From the NCBI RefSeq assembly GCF_017848315.1, contig NZ_JAFKEC010000027.1, positions 1-64,000 on the forward strand: 64,000 nucleotides of DNA. The letters run 5' to 3'. Numbering within the stretch: position 1 is the first letter of the stretch; each line of letters opens with the position of its first letter. Source of the stretch: Pseudomonas palmensis. Its GTDB lineage: Bacteria > Pseudomonadota > Gammaproteobacteria > Pseudomonadales > Pseudomonadaceae. Both the position numbers and the translations under genes were made by a program. Below the pieces are notes generated by a model. That model did no database searches. It was given only the letters and a program-made list of their open reading frames with translations, and was not told where the DNA came from. This document shows positions 57,578 through 64,000 of the stretch, piece by piece.

Positions 57578-58381
57578 CTATTCCAGCACCTCGACCGCCA
57601 TGCCCACCTCCAGCATGCCCTCGCCGTCGGCCACCAGGTTCTGGCCGAACAGCACATCCCCCTCCTTCTGCCGATAGGTCTTGAGCGTGGTCAAGGGTTC
57701 GCGATCGGGGCTGCGCTCGCCGGTCTGCGGGTCGAGGGTGGTGAGGATGCAGCGCGTGCACGGGGAAAGCACCCGAAAGGTCTGCTGGCCAATGCGAATG
57801 CGCTTCCAGCCATCCTCGGCATATGCCGCACTGCCCTCGACCACCAGATTGGGCCGAAAGCGCAGCATCTCCAAGGGGCGCCCAACCCGCTGTACCAGGT
57901 CGTCGAGCGACGCCTGGCCGATCAGCAGCAAGGGGAAACCATCGGCGAAGGCCACACGGTCGCTGTTCTCACCGTAGCCGGCCGGCAGATAGCGGGTACG
58001 CGGCTCGGGCACATGCACCAGGCGCACCGGCTTGCCGATGAAGCGGCTCAACCAGTCGGCCGCCGCATCGCCTGCATCCGGTACGCGCAGGGTGTCGCGC
58101 CAGATGGTCGCCCCACGCAGATTGGCGTCCGCTTGCGGCACCGCCACCTGCAAGGGGTCAAAACCCGGGGCACTGAGCACCAGCCCGCCATCGGCGTCGT
58201 ACAGCGCCGATAACTGGCTCATCTGCGGGTAGGCGCGCTGGGTCAGGAAACGTCCGTTGTCCTGCTCCACCAGCATCCAGCGCCGGTCACCCAGCAAGCC
58301 CAGCAGGCCGCACGGCGACTGGCCCAGGGCTTGCGCCTGGGCCGACTTGAGTGGGTAACGATACAACGCGCTCAGACGCAT
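57578..58381 (-). CDS. MOSC-domain molybdenum-cofactor-type protein
   Basis: A 267-aa protein with an N-terminal MOSC beta-barrel (MRLSALYRYPLKSAQAQALG) and a C-terminal MOSC domain carrying the conserved Cys in CTRCILTTLDPQTGE. This is the YcbX/mARC type, which reduces N-hydroxylated compounds with a molybdenum cofactor. No ferredoxin domain is fused, unlike YcbX, so an external reductase is presumably needed. Stands alone between slt and cheV. Confidence 0.88.
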   Translation of the reverse strand: MRLSALYRYPLKSAQAQALGQSPCGLLGLLGDRRWMLVEQDNGRFLTQRAYPQMSQLSALYDADGGLVLSAPGFDPLQVAVPQADANLRGATIWRDTLRVPDAGDAAADWLSRFIGKPVRLVHVPEPRTRYLPAGYGENSDRVAFADGFPLLLIGQASLDDLVQRVGRPLEMLRFRPNLVVEGSAAYAEDGWKRIRIGQQTFRVLSPCTRCILTTLDPQTGERSPDREPLTTLKTYRQKEGDVLFGQNLVADGEGMLEVGMAVEVLE

Positions 58382-58456
58382 GGGCCGGCTCCGGATGATA
58401 AAGGCGCAAGCTTACACCGAGGGCCGGGCAACCGCTGCCCGGCAGTCGATAACGGC

Positions 58457-59392
58457 TCAGACGGTCGCTTCGTCCAGCATCAGGCGCTGGCGCACCACAT
58501 CCACCAGCTTGTCGGGCTGGAACTTGGACAAAAAGTTGTCACAACCGACCTTCTTCACCATCGATTCGTTGAAGCTGCCCGACAAGGACGTGTGCAGCAC
58601 CACGTACAGGCTGCGCAGGCGCGGGTCGTTGCGGATCTCGGTGGTCAGGCGGTAGCCGTCCATTTCCGGCATTTCGGCATCGGTGAAGACCATCAGCAAC
58701 TTCGAGCACACGTCCTCACCGGCATCCGCCCAGCCTTTGAGCAGGTTGAGTGCCTTGAGGCCATCGCTGGCCACATGCATCTTCACCCCCAGCTGGCTCA
58801 GGGTTTCACGCAACTGCGCCAGGGCCACGGTGGAGTCGTCCACCAGCAGCACCTCCCGCCCTCGCGCCTGCGCCAGTACCGGGTCTTCCAGCTTGTCGCG
58901 GGACACCTTGGCGTTGTACGGCACGATTTCGGCCAGTACTTTCTCCACGTCGATGATTTCTACCAGTTGCTCGTCGACCTTGCTGATGGCCGTCAGGTAA
59001 TGCTGACGCCCGGCACTGGTGGGCGGCGGCATGATCGCCTCCCAGTTCATGTTGACGATACGGTCCACGCCTCCCACCAGGAACGCCTGCACCGAGCGGT
59101 TGTACTCGGTGACGATGATGGTGCTGTTGGGCCCCGGCTCCAGTGGGCGCATGCCGATGGCCTGGGACAGGTCGATCACCGGCAGGGTCTGCCCACGCAG
59201 GTTGACCACGCCGCACACATACGCATGGCGTTGCGGCATCAGGGTCAACTTGGGCATCTGCAGCACTTCCTGCACCTTGAACACGTTGATCGCGAACAGT
59301 TGGCGCCCGGCCAGGCGAAACATGAGGATTTCCAGACGGTTCTCGCCTACCAGCTGCGTCCTTTGGTCTACCGTGTCGAGAATGCCAGCCAT
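58457..59392 (-). CDS. cheV: chemotaxis protein CheV
   Basis: A 311-aa CheV: CheW-like coupling domain (about 20-165, with RLAGRQLFAINVFKVQEVLQ) and a C-terminal receiver (acceptor Asp in LLMVFTDAEMPEMDG). It links chemoreceptors to CheA and may buffer phosphoryl flow. A FliA-type promoter lies upstream on the same strand, as expected for late flagellar/chemotaxis genes. Confidence 0.95.
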   Translation of the reverse strand: MAGILDTVDQRTQLVGENRLEILMFRLAGRQLFAINVFKVQEVLQMPKLTLMPQRHAYVCGVVNLRGQTLPVIDLSQAIGMRPLEPGPNSTIIVTEYNRSVQAFLVGGVDRIVNMNWEAIMPPPTSAGRQHYLTAISKVDEQLVEIIDVEKVLAEIVPYNAKVSRDKLEDPVLAQARGREVLLVDDSTVALAQLRETLSQLGVKMHVASDGLKALNLLKGWADAGEDVCSKLLMVFTDAEMPEMDGYRLTTEIRNDPRLRSLYVVLHTSLSGSFNESMVKKVGCDNFLSKFQPDKLVDVVRQRLMLDEATV

Positions 59393-59436
59393 TAAACAAC
59401 CCCCAGGCGTGTCGCAAAAATTGAATTATCAACCGT

Positions 59437-59463
59437 GTATCGGCCGCGTTCGTCTTGGCTTGA
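59437..59463 (-). promoter_or_regulatory. FliA (sigma-28) promoter of cheV
   Basis: On the minus strand, TCAAGCCA (59463-59456), an 11-base spacer and GCCGATAC (59444-59437) match the FliA consensus TCAAGTTT-N11-GCCGATAA at most positions. The -10 lies about 45 bases before the cheV start. Confidence 0.75.
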
Positions 59464-59789
59464 CCCCCCAAAATAAAATGCTGCGGGGGGCATTGATGTC
59501 ACTTTAGCATCATGGTTTACTGCGCTGACAGTTTTGCAGTCGCGGCAGGTCATCAGCGATCACACCAAGCCAATGCCATCAGGGAAACCCCTAGCCACAA
59601 TCGGGCGAGACCTGATGTTCGCAATATCCTTTAGCCATTAATGTGACGCCATTCTCATTGCATGAATGGAGTCAGGCTTTTGCTCGCTACTGCCTTGTTG
59701 TCCACAACCAATGCTAGCGTCTTGCCAAAACACCGGCTCCAGGGCGTTTCAGCCCCCATCCGCAGTCTGCGCCTGGCAGGAAACGACTG
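59464..59789. other. non-coding gap between cheV and the HPt-like gene
   Basis: About 325 bases of lower G+C sequence with no defensible gene. CCCCCC (59464-59469) and GGGGGG (59485-59490) could form a hairpin at its left edge. It must contain the plus-strand promoter of the 59790 gene, but no clear consensus was seen. Confidence 0.4.
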
Positions 59790-60251
59790 ATGTCCGACAC
59801 CACTGCGGACATCAGCGCCCTACACGACTTTCAGGTCGATGCCCACGTACTGCTGACCCGCGCTCAGGAGTGCCTGTCGCACCTTGACCTGATCGGCCAC
59901 GATACCGACGCGTGCGACTGCCTGCTGAACACCCTCGGCACACTGGCCGAGCGTGCCCACCTGCAGGCCCAGACGCAGATCGCCGACTTCTGTCGCCAAC
60001 TCTGTCATGTGCTCGAACCGCAGCAATGCCGCGCGCGCCTTCACGCTGCACTGCCCAAGCTGAAAGCCTGCCTGAGCCTGCTGGCCTGGCAGCTTGAACT
60101 GATCGACCCGCACACCGGCCAACTGAACCTGGACCCCCAGGAGCAACTGGCCTTGCTGGAGGAACTGGAACAGACCTTCCGCCAGTTGCACGCAGAACCG
60201 GCCAAGGCGACCGCCACACCCGCCGCCCCTGCACCCGCCCTGGGCGCATGA
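59790..60251 (+). CDS. hypothetical protein, possible HPt-like fold without the phospho-His
   Basis: A 153-aa helical protein without signal peptide. Residues about 45-72 (LLNTLGTLAERAHL then IADFCRQLCHVLE) align by pattern with the HPt helix pair (AHTLKGSAxxLG...ADLCxxLE), with Asn where HPt proteins have the phospho-accepting His. The C-terminus is a Pro/Ala-rich tail. It is encoded between cheV and a two-component pair. An HPt-derived partner that cannot be phosphorylated is inferred and uncertain. AGGAA precedes the ATG. Confidence 0.7.
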   Translation: MSDTTADISALHDFQVDAHVLLTRAQECLSHLDLIGHDTDACDCLLNTLGTLAERAHLQAQTQIADFCRQLCHVLEPQQCRARLHAALPKLKACLSLLAWQLELIDPHTGQLNLDPQEQLALLEELEQTFRQLHAEPAKATATPAAPAPALGA

Positions 60252-60710
60252 AGTTGCACAACTAACCGGCGTGGGAAATTTCCCCGCCGCACATCATTTC
60301 AAAGCACTTTCCCACAACACTAAGCATTAACTTACGCGTGGGCGGCGAGTTTCTGTCAGCTGTATACAAAAACAATATCAGCGCATATAGGACAAGTTGT
60401 GTATCGCCACCAGTGATAGCAAAGTGCTAGACTTTGCGCCATCCGGAACGACCGTACCAGCCCGTAAAACTGACAGTTCGGACATCTTTCACGCCCCGCG
60501 ACCATTTCCAAGCGAAGTGATACTATGCCCGACGCAAATTGCACACCGACAATGCACGGTGCTGAAGTTTGGCGTTTTCAGCACACTTGAAATCGTCTGA
60601 TTCCAGTGTTGGCAAAACTGCACAAAGTTAAATCCAGGCGTTGCCCCAAACGCCTGTTGGGCGATATTCGACCGGCTTTCAACAGCGATACTTCAGTGGC
60701 TTCATTCCCT
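60252..60710. other. 459-bp low-G+C gap without a defensible gene
   Basis: Clearly richer in A+T than its neighbours, especially 60300-60600. It holds an inverted repeat (listed separately). Frames running in from 60606 have no ribosome binding site and do not resemble the kinase family, so the kinase start is placed at 60711. Confidence 0.55.
60635..60656. other. 8-bp inverted repeat in the leader of the histidine kinase gene
   Basis: CAGGCGTT-GCCCCA-AACGCCTG is a perfect inverted repeat 55 bases before the kinase start. It could be an attenuating hairpin or a protein-binding site. Confidence 0.5.
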
Positions 60711-61607
60711 ATGCTCTCAAGCCTCAAGACACTCAAGCGCGGCCCTCCGGGCGCTTCTCTGCTGCATTGGCTGAGCGCCCTGCTGTGCCTGGTGTCGGCG
60801 GCGGCCAACCTGTACCTGTACCTGCGTGCGGCACCGATGCCCGGCAGCCTGCTGGCACTGCAGCTGGCCGCCCTGCTCGGAATTGGCTGGCAATTGCGCC
60901 AGGCCGCGCGCTCGATCGCCATGCGCCCCCAGGAGCTTGCCCATCGCCTGCTCGAGGTGCAGGAGAGCGAACGCCAGCGTCTGAGCCGCGAACTGCATGA
61001 CGATATCGGCCAACTGCTGACAGCCGCCAAGCTGCAGGCAGACTGGCTGCAACGGCGCATGCCGGCCGACCTGCAGGAACACTGCGCCACATTGCGCAGC
61101 ACCCTGGACGACACCCTGGCCAACGTGCGTGATGTGTCGGCGATCCTCAACCCACGCCAACTGGCCAGCCTGGGGCTTGAAGCGAGCCTGCGCGCGCACC
61201 TGCTGCGCACCCTGGAAAACACCGACGTGCACTGGAGCCTGGAGTGCAGGCAGCGCCTGGGTGGCATTCCGGAAGACATGGCCATCGCTGCCTTTCGCAT
61301 TACCCAGGAAGCCGTCACCAACATTCTGCGACACGCCCGGGCGCGCAACCTGAGCGTGCGCATCGAGCGCACCCCCGAAGGCCTGGCACTATCGATCAGC
61401 GACGACGGCCAGGGCTTCACGCCTGCTGCCGCCCCCGGCGAGGAGGGCCAGCGCGGCATGGCCGGCATGAGTGAACGGGTCAACCTGCTCAATGGCCGGC
61501 TGAGCGTGAACAGCCAACCCGGCCAGGGCACCCACATCGACGTACTGTTCCCCTGGCCACCGCGTGCCCGTGAACGCGCCAATACAAGTAAACCCCATGA
61601 TCTGTAA
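60711..61607 (+). CDS. NarX/UhpB-type sensor histidine kinase
   Basis: A 298-aa kinase with one or two N-terminal membrane helices (about 17-62), a HisKA_3 dimerisation domain (His96 in RQRLSRELHDDIGQLL) and a C-terminal HATPase (EAVTNILRHARA, ISDDGQGF, GMAGMSERVNLL). There is no separate periplasmic sensor domain, so it may sense within the membrane or through a partner. Start taken at 60711 (MLSSLKTLKRG); upstream codons are unlikely. The gene overlaps the regulator gene by 11 bases. Confidence 0.88.
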   Translation: MLSSLKTLKRGPPGASLLHWLSALLCLVSAAANLYLYLRAAPMPGSLLALQLAALLGIGWQLRQAARSIAMRPQELAHRLLEVQESERQRLSRELHDDIGQLLTAAKLQADWLQRRMPADLQEHCATLRSTLDDTLANVRDVSAILNPRQLASLGLEASLRAHLLRTLENTDVHWSLECRQRLGGIPEDMAIAAFRITQEAVTNILRHARARNLSVRIERTPEGLALSISDDGQGFTPAAAPGEEGQRGMAGMSERVNLLNGRLSVNSQPGQGTHIDVLFPWPPRARERANTSKPHDL

Positions 61608-62256
61608 TCTGTTGCTGGTGGATGACCACTCCCTGATTCGCGCCGGCGTACGCGCCCTGGTCGCCGACATACCCGGCTACGCCGTGGTAGGCGAGGCCAA
61701 CGACGGTAGCCAACTGCTCGAACTGGTGCAGCGCCTGGACCCGGATATCGTGCTGCTGGACATCTCGATGCGCTCGACCGGGGGCCTGGAGGCCCTGGGC
61801 CGCCTGAAGGCTGCTGGCTGTCGCAGCAAGGTGCTGATCCTGTCGATGCACACCGACCCCGAGCTGATCATGCGCGCACTGGAAATCGGCGCCCATGGCT
61901 ACCTGCTCAAGGACACCACCGCCACCGAACTGGAGCAGGCACTGGCCGCGCTGCGCAGCGACGAGCGCTACCTGAGCCCGGCCATCGCGCATACCGTGAT
62001 CAACCAGGCGTTACTGCGCGCCCAGAGCAGCAAGCCCGAGGCCGTCGAGAACCACAACCTCACGGCGCGCCAGCTGGAAATCCTGCGCCTGATCGTGCGC
62101 GGCAAATCCACCCGTGAAATCGCCAACGGCCTGGGCCTGAGCATCAAGACCGTCGAGACCCACCGCTCGCAGATCATGAAACGCCTGCAGATCTACGACG
62201 TGGCGGGCCTGGTGCTGTTCGCCGTGCGCGAACAGATCATCAGCCTGGACGACTGA
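61597..62256 (+). CDS. NarL/LuxR-family response regulator
   Basis: A 219-aa regulator: receiver with Asp9/Asp10 and acceptor Asp55 (VLLDISMRS), and a C-terminal LuxR-type helix-turn-helix (LTARQLEILRLIVRGKSTRE then LSIKTVETHRSQIMKRL). It is the partner of the upstream kinase. It corresponds in position to P. putida PP_2126, near cheV and slt. The regulon is unknown. It is not GacA/UvrY, which is encoded beside uvrC. Confidence 0.9.
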   Translation: MICNLLLVDDHSLIRAGVRALVADIPGYAVVGEANDGSQLLELVQRLDPDIVLLDISMRSTGGLEALGRLKAAGCRSKVLILSMHTDPELIMRALEIGAHGYLLKDTTATELEQALAALRSDERYLSPAIAHTVINQALLRAQSSKPEAVENHNLTARQLEILRLIVRGKSTREIANGLGLSIKTVETHRSQIMKRLQIYDVAGLVLFAVREQIISLDD

Positions 62257-63139
62257 GCAGCGGCGACTCGGCGGGCAGGTGCACGCGCAGCGCCCCCGGC
62301 AGCGCACTGAAGCGCCAGCTGTCGCCTTGCAGCGGCTCGCCATCGAGGTTGATGTCCAGGCCTTCGGCGCTCTTGATCTCGACCCACGGCAGGCGCGCGC
62401 GAACAAACAGATTGTCCAGCCCCAGGCCCTCGCTCAGCAGGTCACGCAAAGTGCCGACCACCTCCTGCGGCGCCGGCAGGATGCTGATATCGAGCAGCCC
62501 GTCGTCCACCTGCGCCTGCGGGCACAGCACATGCCCGCCGCCGGCCTGGCGGCCGTTGCCGATTCCCAGGGCCAGCAACTGACCTTGCCAGTGAAAATCC
62601 GGACCTTGCAGCTCCACCGAGGCCGCACGCAGCTCGCTGAAACGCGACAGCCCGGTGAACAGATAGGCCGCGGCACCGATCACCTTCTTCAGGTCCTCGG
62701 AAGTGCTGGCCGTGACCTGGCTGCCGAAACCGCCGGTGGCCATGTTGAGGAACACCTGCCCGCCCACCTCGCCCAGGTCGATCGCCCGCGCCGGCAACTC
62801 CAGCAGGTTCAGAGCCTGGTCCGGCTCCAGCGGCACACCGGCAGCCCGTGCGAAATCGTTGGCGGTACCCAGCGGCAATAGCGCCAGGCTGGCATCACCC
62901 CGGGCCTGGGCCAGCGCCTCTGCCACATCGCGCAGGGTACCGTCGCCACCACCGGCCACCAGATGCGGGTACCCCGCCGCCAGCGCCTCGTGCACCAGGC
63001 GCTGGGCATCGCCCCCCTCCCAGGTGAGTCGAACATCGAGCTGCCAGCCGCGCTCGCGCAAGCCCATTACCGCCGCGCGCACCTCGTCGTTCATGGCCTG
63101 CTTGCCATGCAGAATCAACAATGCCCTGCGCTCACCCAT
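62240..63139 (-). CDS. yegS: YegS-type lipid kinase
   Basis: A 299-aa diacylglycerol-kinase-superfamily protein. The nucleotide-binding loop is VAGGGDGTLRDVAEAL (about 62-77), and LLPLGTANDFARAAGVP follows. It phosphorylates a membrane lipid such as phosphatidylglycerol or diacylglycerol. No membrane anchor is evident. Its end overlaps the regulator gene on the other strand by 17 bases. Divergent from the GDP-mannose gene. Confidence 0.92.
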   Translation of the reverse strand: MGERRALLILHGKQAMNDEVRAAVMGLRERGWQLDVRLTWEGGDAQRLVHEALAAGYPHLVAGGGDGTLRDVAEALAQARGDASLALLPLGTANDFARAAGVPLEPDQALNLLELPARAIDLGEVGGQVFLNMATGGFGSQVTASTSEDLKKVIGAAAYLFTGLSRFSELRAASVELQGPDFHWQGQLLALGIGNGRQAGGGHVLCPQAQVDDGLLDISILPAPQEVVGTLRDLLSEGLGLDNLFVRARLPWVEIKSAEGLDINLDGEPLQGDSWRFSALPGALRVHLPAESPLLSRPG

Positions 63140-63341
63140 AACTGCTCCCCCGCATTGATCACCGCCGACGGCGGTGCCGCGTCAGATGACGCCCGTGTAT
63201 ATCGACCGATTACAACACGGTTCCGTTGCATGCGGACCACGTCAAAAACAGCGCTTTCACACAATTGCCATTGAAAGATTCTCAATCGATGTGCATCATT
63301 CGACAAATATTTGGCCTTCACGGACGATGCCAGTGATAAAA

Positions 63342-63355
63342 GTCACTTTTTTGAC
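63342..63355. promoter_or_regulatory. FleQ-like palindrome before the GDP-mannose gene
   Basis: GTCA-CTTTTT-TGAC has the exact flanks and six-base spacing of the FleQ box (GTCANTAAATTGAC). FleQ with c-di-GMP controls exopolysaccharide operons in Pseudomonas. The site is 84 bases before the start codon. Confidence 0.55.
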
Positions 63356-63400
63356 TCATTGAGCAAAGCGCCTGCCAGGTTCACCTTTTCCCTGTTATCA

Positions 63401-63415
63401 CACCGCCTAGCGGTG
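63401..63415 (+). other. inverted repeat in the 5' leader
   Basis: CACCGC-CTA-GCGGTG is a perfect inverted repeat 24 bases before the start codon. It could fold in the mRNA near the ribosome binding site. Confidence 0.5.
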
Positions 63416-63438
63416 CCCAGAACACGAGGCTGAGTGAA

Positions 63439-64000
63439 ATGAGCACACTGATCCCTTGCATCATTGCCGGTGGAGCCGGCACCCGATTGTGGCCGGTTTC
63501 ACGCGAGGCCATGCCCAAGCCCTTCATGCGCATGCCCGATGGCCAGAGCCTGCTGCAGAAAACCTTCCTGCGTGCCTGCGCACTCAAGGATGTGGCCCGC
63601 GTACTCACCGTCACCAATCGCGAAGTGTTCTTCCGCACCCAGGATGAATACCGCCAGCTCAAACAGCCCGGCATCGCGCTGGACTTCATTCTCGAGCCCT
63701 GCGGGCGCAACACGGCCCCGGCGATTGCCGCCGCCGCCCTGCACTGCGCCCGTGAATACGGCGAAGACGCCCACCTGCTGGTGCTGCCCGCCGACCACCT
63801 GATCACCGACCAGGCAGCCTTCGAAGAGGCCGTGGAGCGCGCCCGCGCCCTGGCCGAGCAAGGCTGGCTGACCACCTTCGGCCTGGTGCCCACTCAACCG
63901 GAAACCGGCTTCGGCTACATCGAGAAGGGCCAGGCCCTGGATGCCCATGGCTATCGCGTGGAGCGCTTCGTCGAAAAGCCGAACGCAGAGACCGCCCAGC
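63439..64000 (+). CDS. mannose-1-phosphate guanylyltransferase/mannose-6-phosphate isomerase (partial)
   Basis: The first 187 residues of a bifunctional AlgA/PslB-type enzyme that makes GDP-mannose; the window cuts the gene. The nucleotidyltransferase motif IIAGGAGTRLWPVSREAMPKP and the substrate region ILEPCGRNTAPAIAAAAL, LVLPADHLI and TGFGYIEKG are clear. The C-terminal isomerase domain, expected in AlgA/PslB, would be outside. GAGG precedes the ATG. Such a gene commonly opens an exopolysaccharide operon (psl, alginate or pea-type), and a FleQ-like box lies upstream. Which polysaccharide cannot be told from here. Confidence 0.93.
   Translation, partial: MSTLIPCIIAGGAGTRLWPVSREAMPKPFMRMPDGQSLLQKTFLRACALKDVARVLTVTNREVFFRTQDEYRQLKQPGIALDFILEPCGRNTAPAIAAAALHCAREYGEDAHLLVLPADHLITDQAAFEEAVERARALAEQGWLTTFGLVPTQPETGFGYIEKGQALDAHGYRVERFVEKPNAETAQ

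Noticed and set aside
60606..60710. Kinase start upstream at 60606
   Set aside because: No ribosome binding site, and the added 35 residues are basic, unrelated to the kinase family and overlap an inverted repeat.
61597..62256. Response regulator as GacA/UvrY
   Set aside because: It lacks the neighbouring uvrC-pgsA, is preceded by its own kinase, and lies near cheV and slt like PP_2126.

Overview
The window is chromosomal DNA from a Pseudomonas, most probably of the P. putida group. The evidence is the high G+C, dense coding with short gaps, repeated GCCGGC-type REP hairpins between genes, and gene blocks whose order is conserved in Pseudomonas: psrA-lexA-sulA, topA-DUF1653-fadA-fadB, tal-rssC-rssB-pilZ-mlaA, lolCDE, gap-mfd and the copper loci cinAQ/cinRS. 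No rRNA, tRNA, insertion sequence, prophage or CRISPR array was seen. The right end cuts a gene.

Layout. 1-7.6 kb: acetate uptake (yjcH-actP), an OprD-type porin, a HigBA toxin-antitoxin pair, an orphan lipoprotein, and a cNMP/CBS/DUF294 signalling protein overlapping a DnaQ-like exonuclease. 7.7-12 kb: a BCCT transporter, an orphan 115-aa protein, a GlxA-type regulator divergent from an HD-domain hydrolase, and a remnant of an Nramp transporter. 12.2-20.5 kb: dusA, tal, a PhoD-like phosphatase, rssC-rssB, a PilZ protein, mlaA, a HAD-like protein without its nucleophile, and DUF4404. 20.6-24.2 kb: copper-response genes cinA-queF divergent from cinR-cinS. 24.3-33.1 kb: lolCDE, a second PilZ protein, a glycerophosphodiesterase, sthA, apbE and gapB. 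33.3-41.6 kb: mfd-csiV-SNF2 helicase, nagZ, an L,D-transpeptidase-like protein. 41.7-55.3 kb: psrA, lexA-sulA, small conserved proteins, topA, fadBA, a universal stress protein and uup. 55.5-64 kb: slt, a MOSC protein, cheV, a possible HPt-like protein, a NarL-type two-component pair, a lipid kinase, and the start of a GDP-mannose gene that probably opens an exopolysaccharide locus.

Several control signals can be read directly: Crc/Hfq-type AANAANAA motifs abutting the ribosome binding sites of yjcH-actP and oprD, a palindrome just ahead of higB, two palindromes between the GlxA and HD genes, a CopR/CusR-like copper box, two overlapping PsrA boxes before psrA, two LexA boxes before lexA, a FliA promoter before cheV, and a FleQ-like palindrome before the GDP-mannose gene. 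The most interesting material for follow-up is the GlxA/HD module with its paired operators, the RssB homologue whose PP2C motifs look intact, the pseudo-HAD protein, the HPt-like protein beside a two-component pair, and the FleQ-box/exopolysaccharide boundary.
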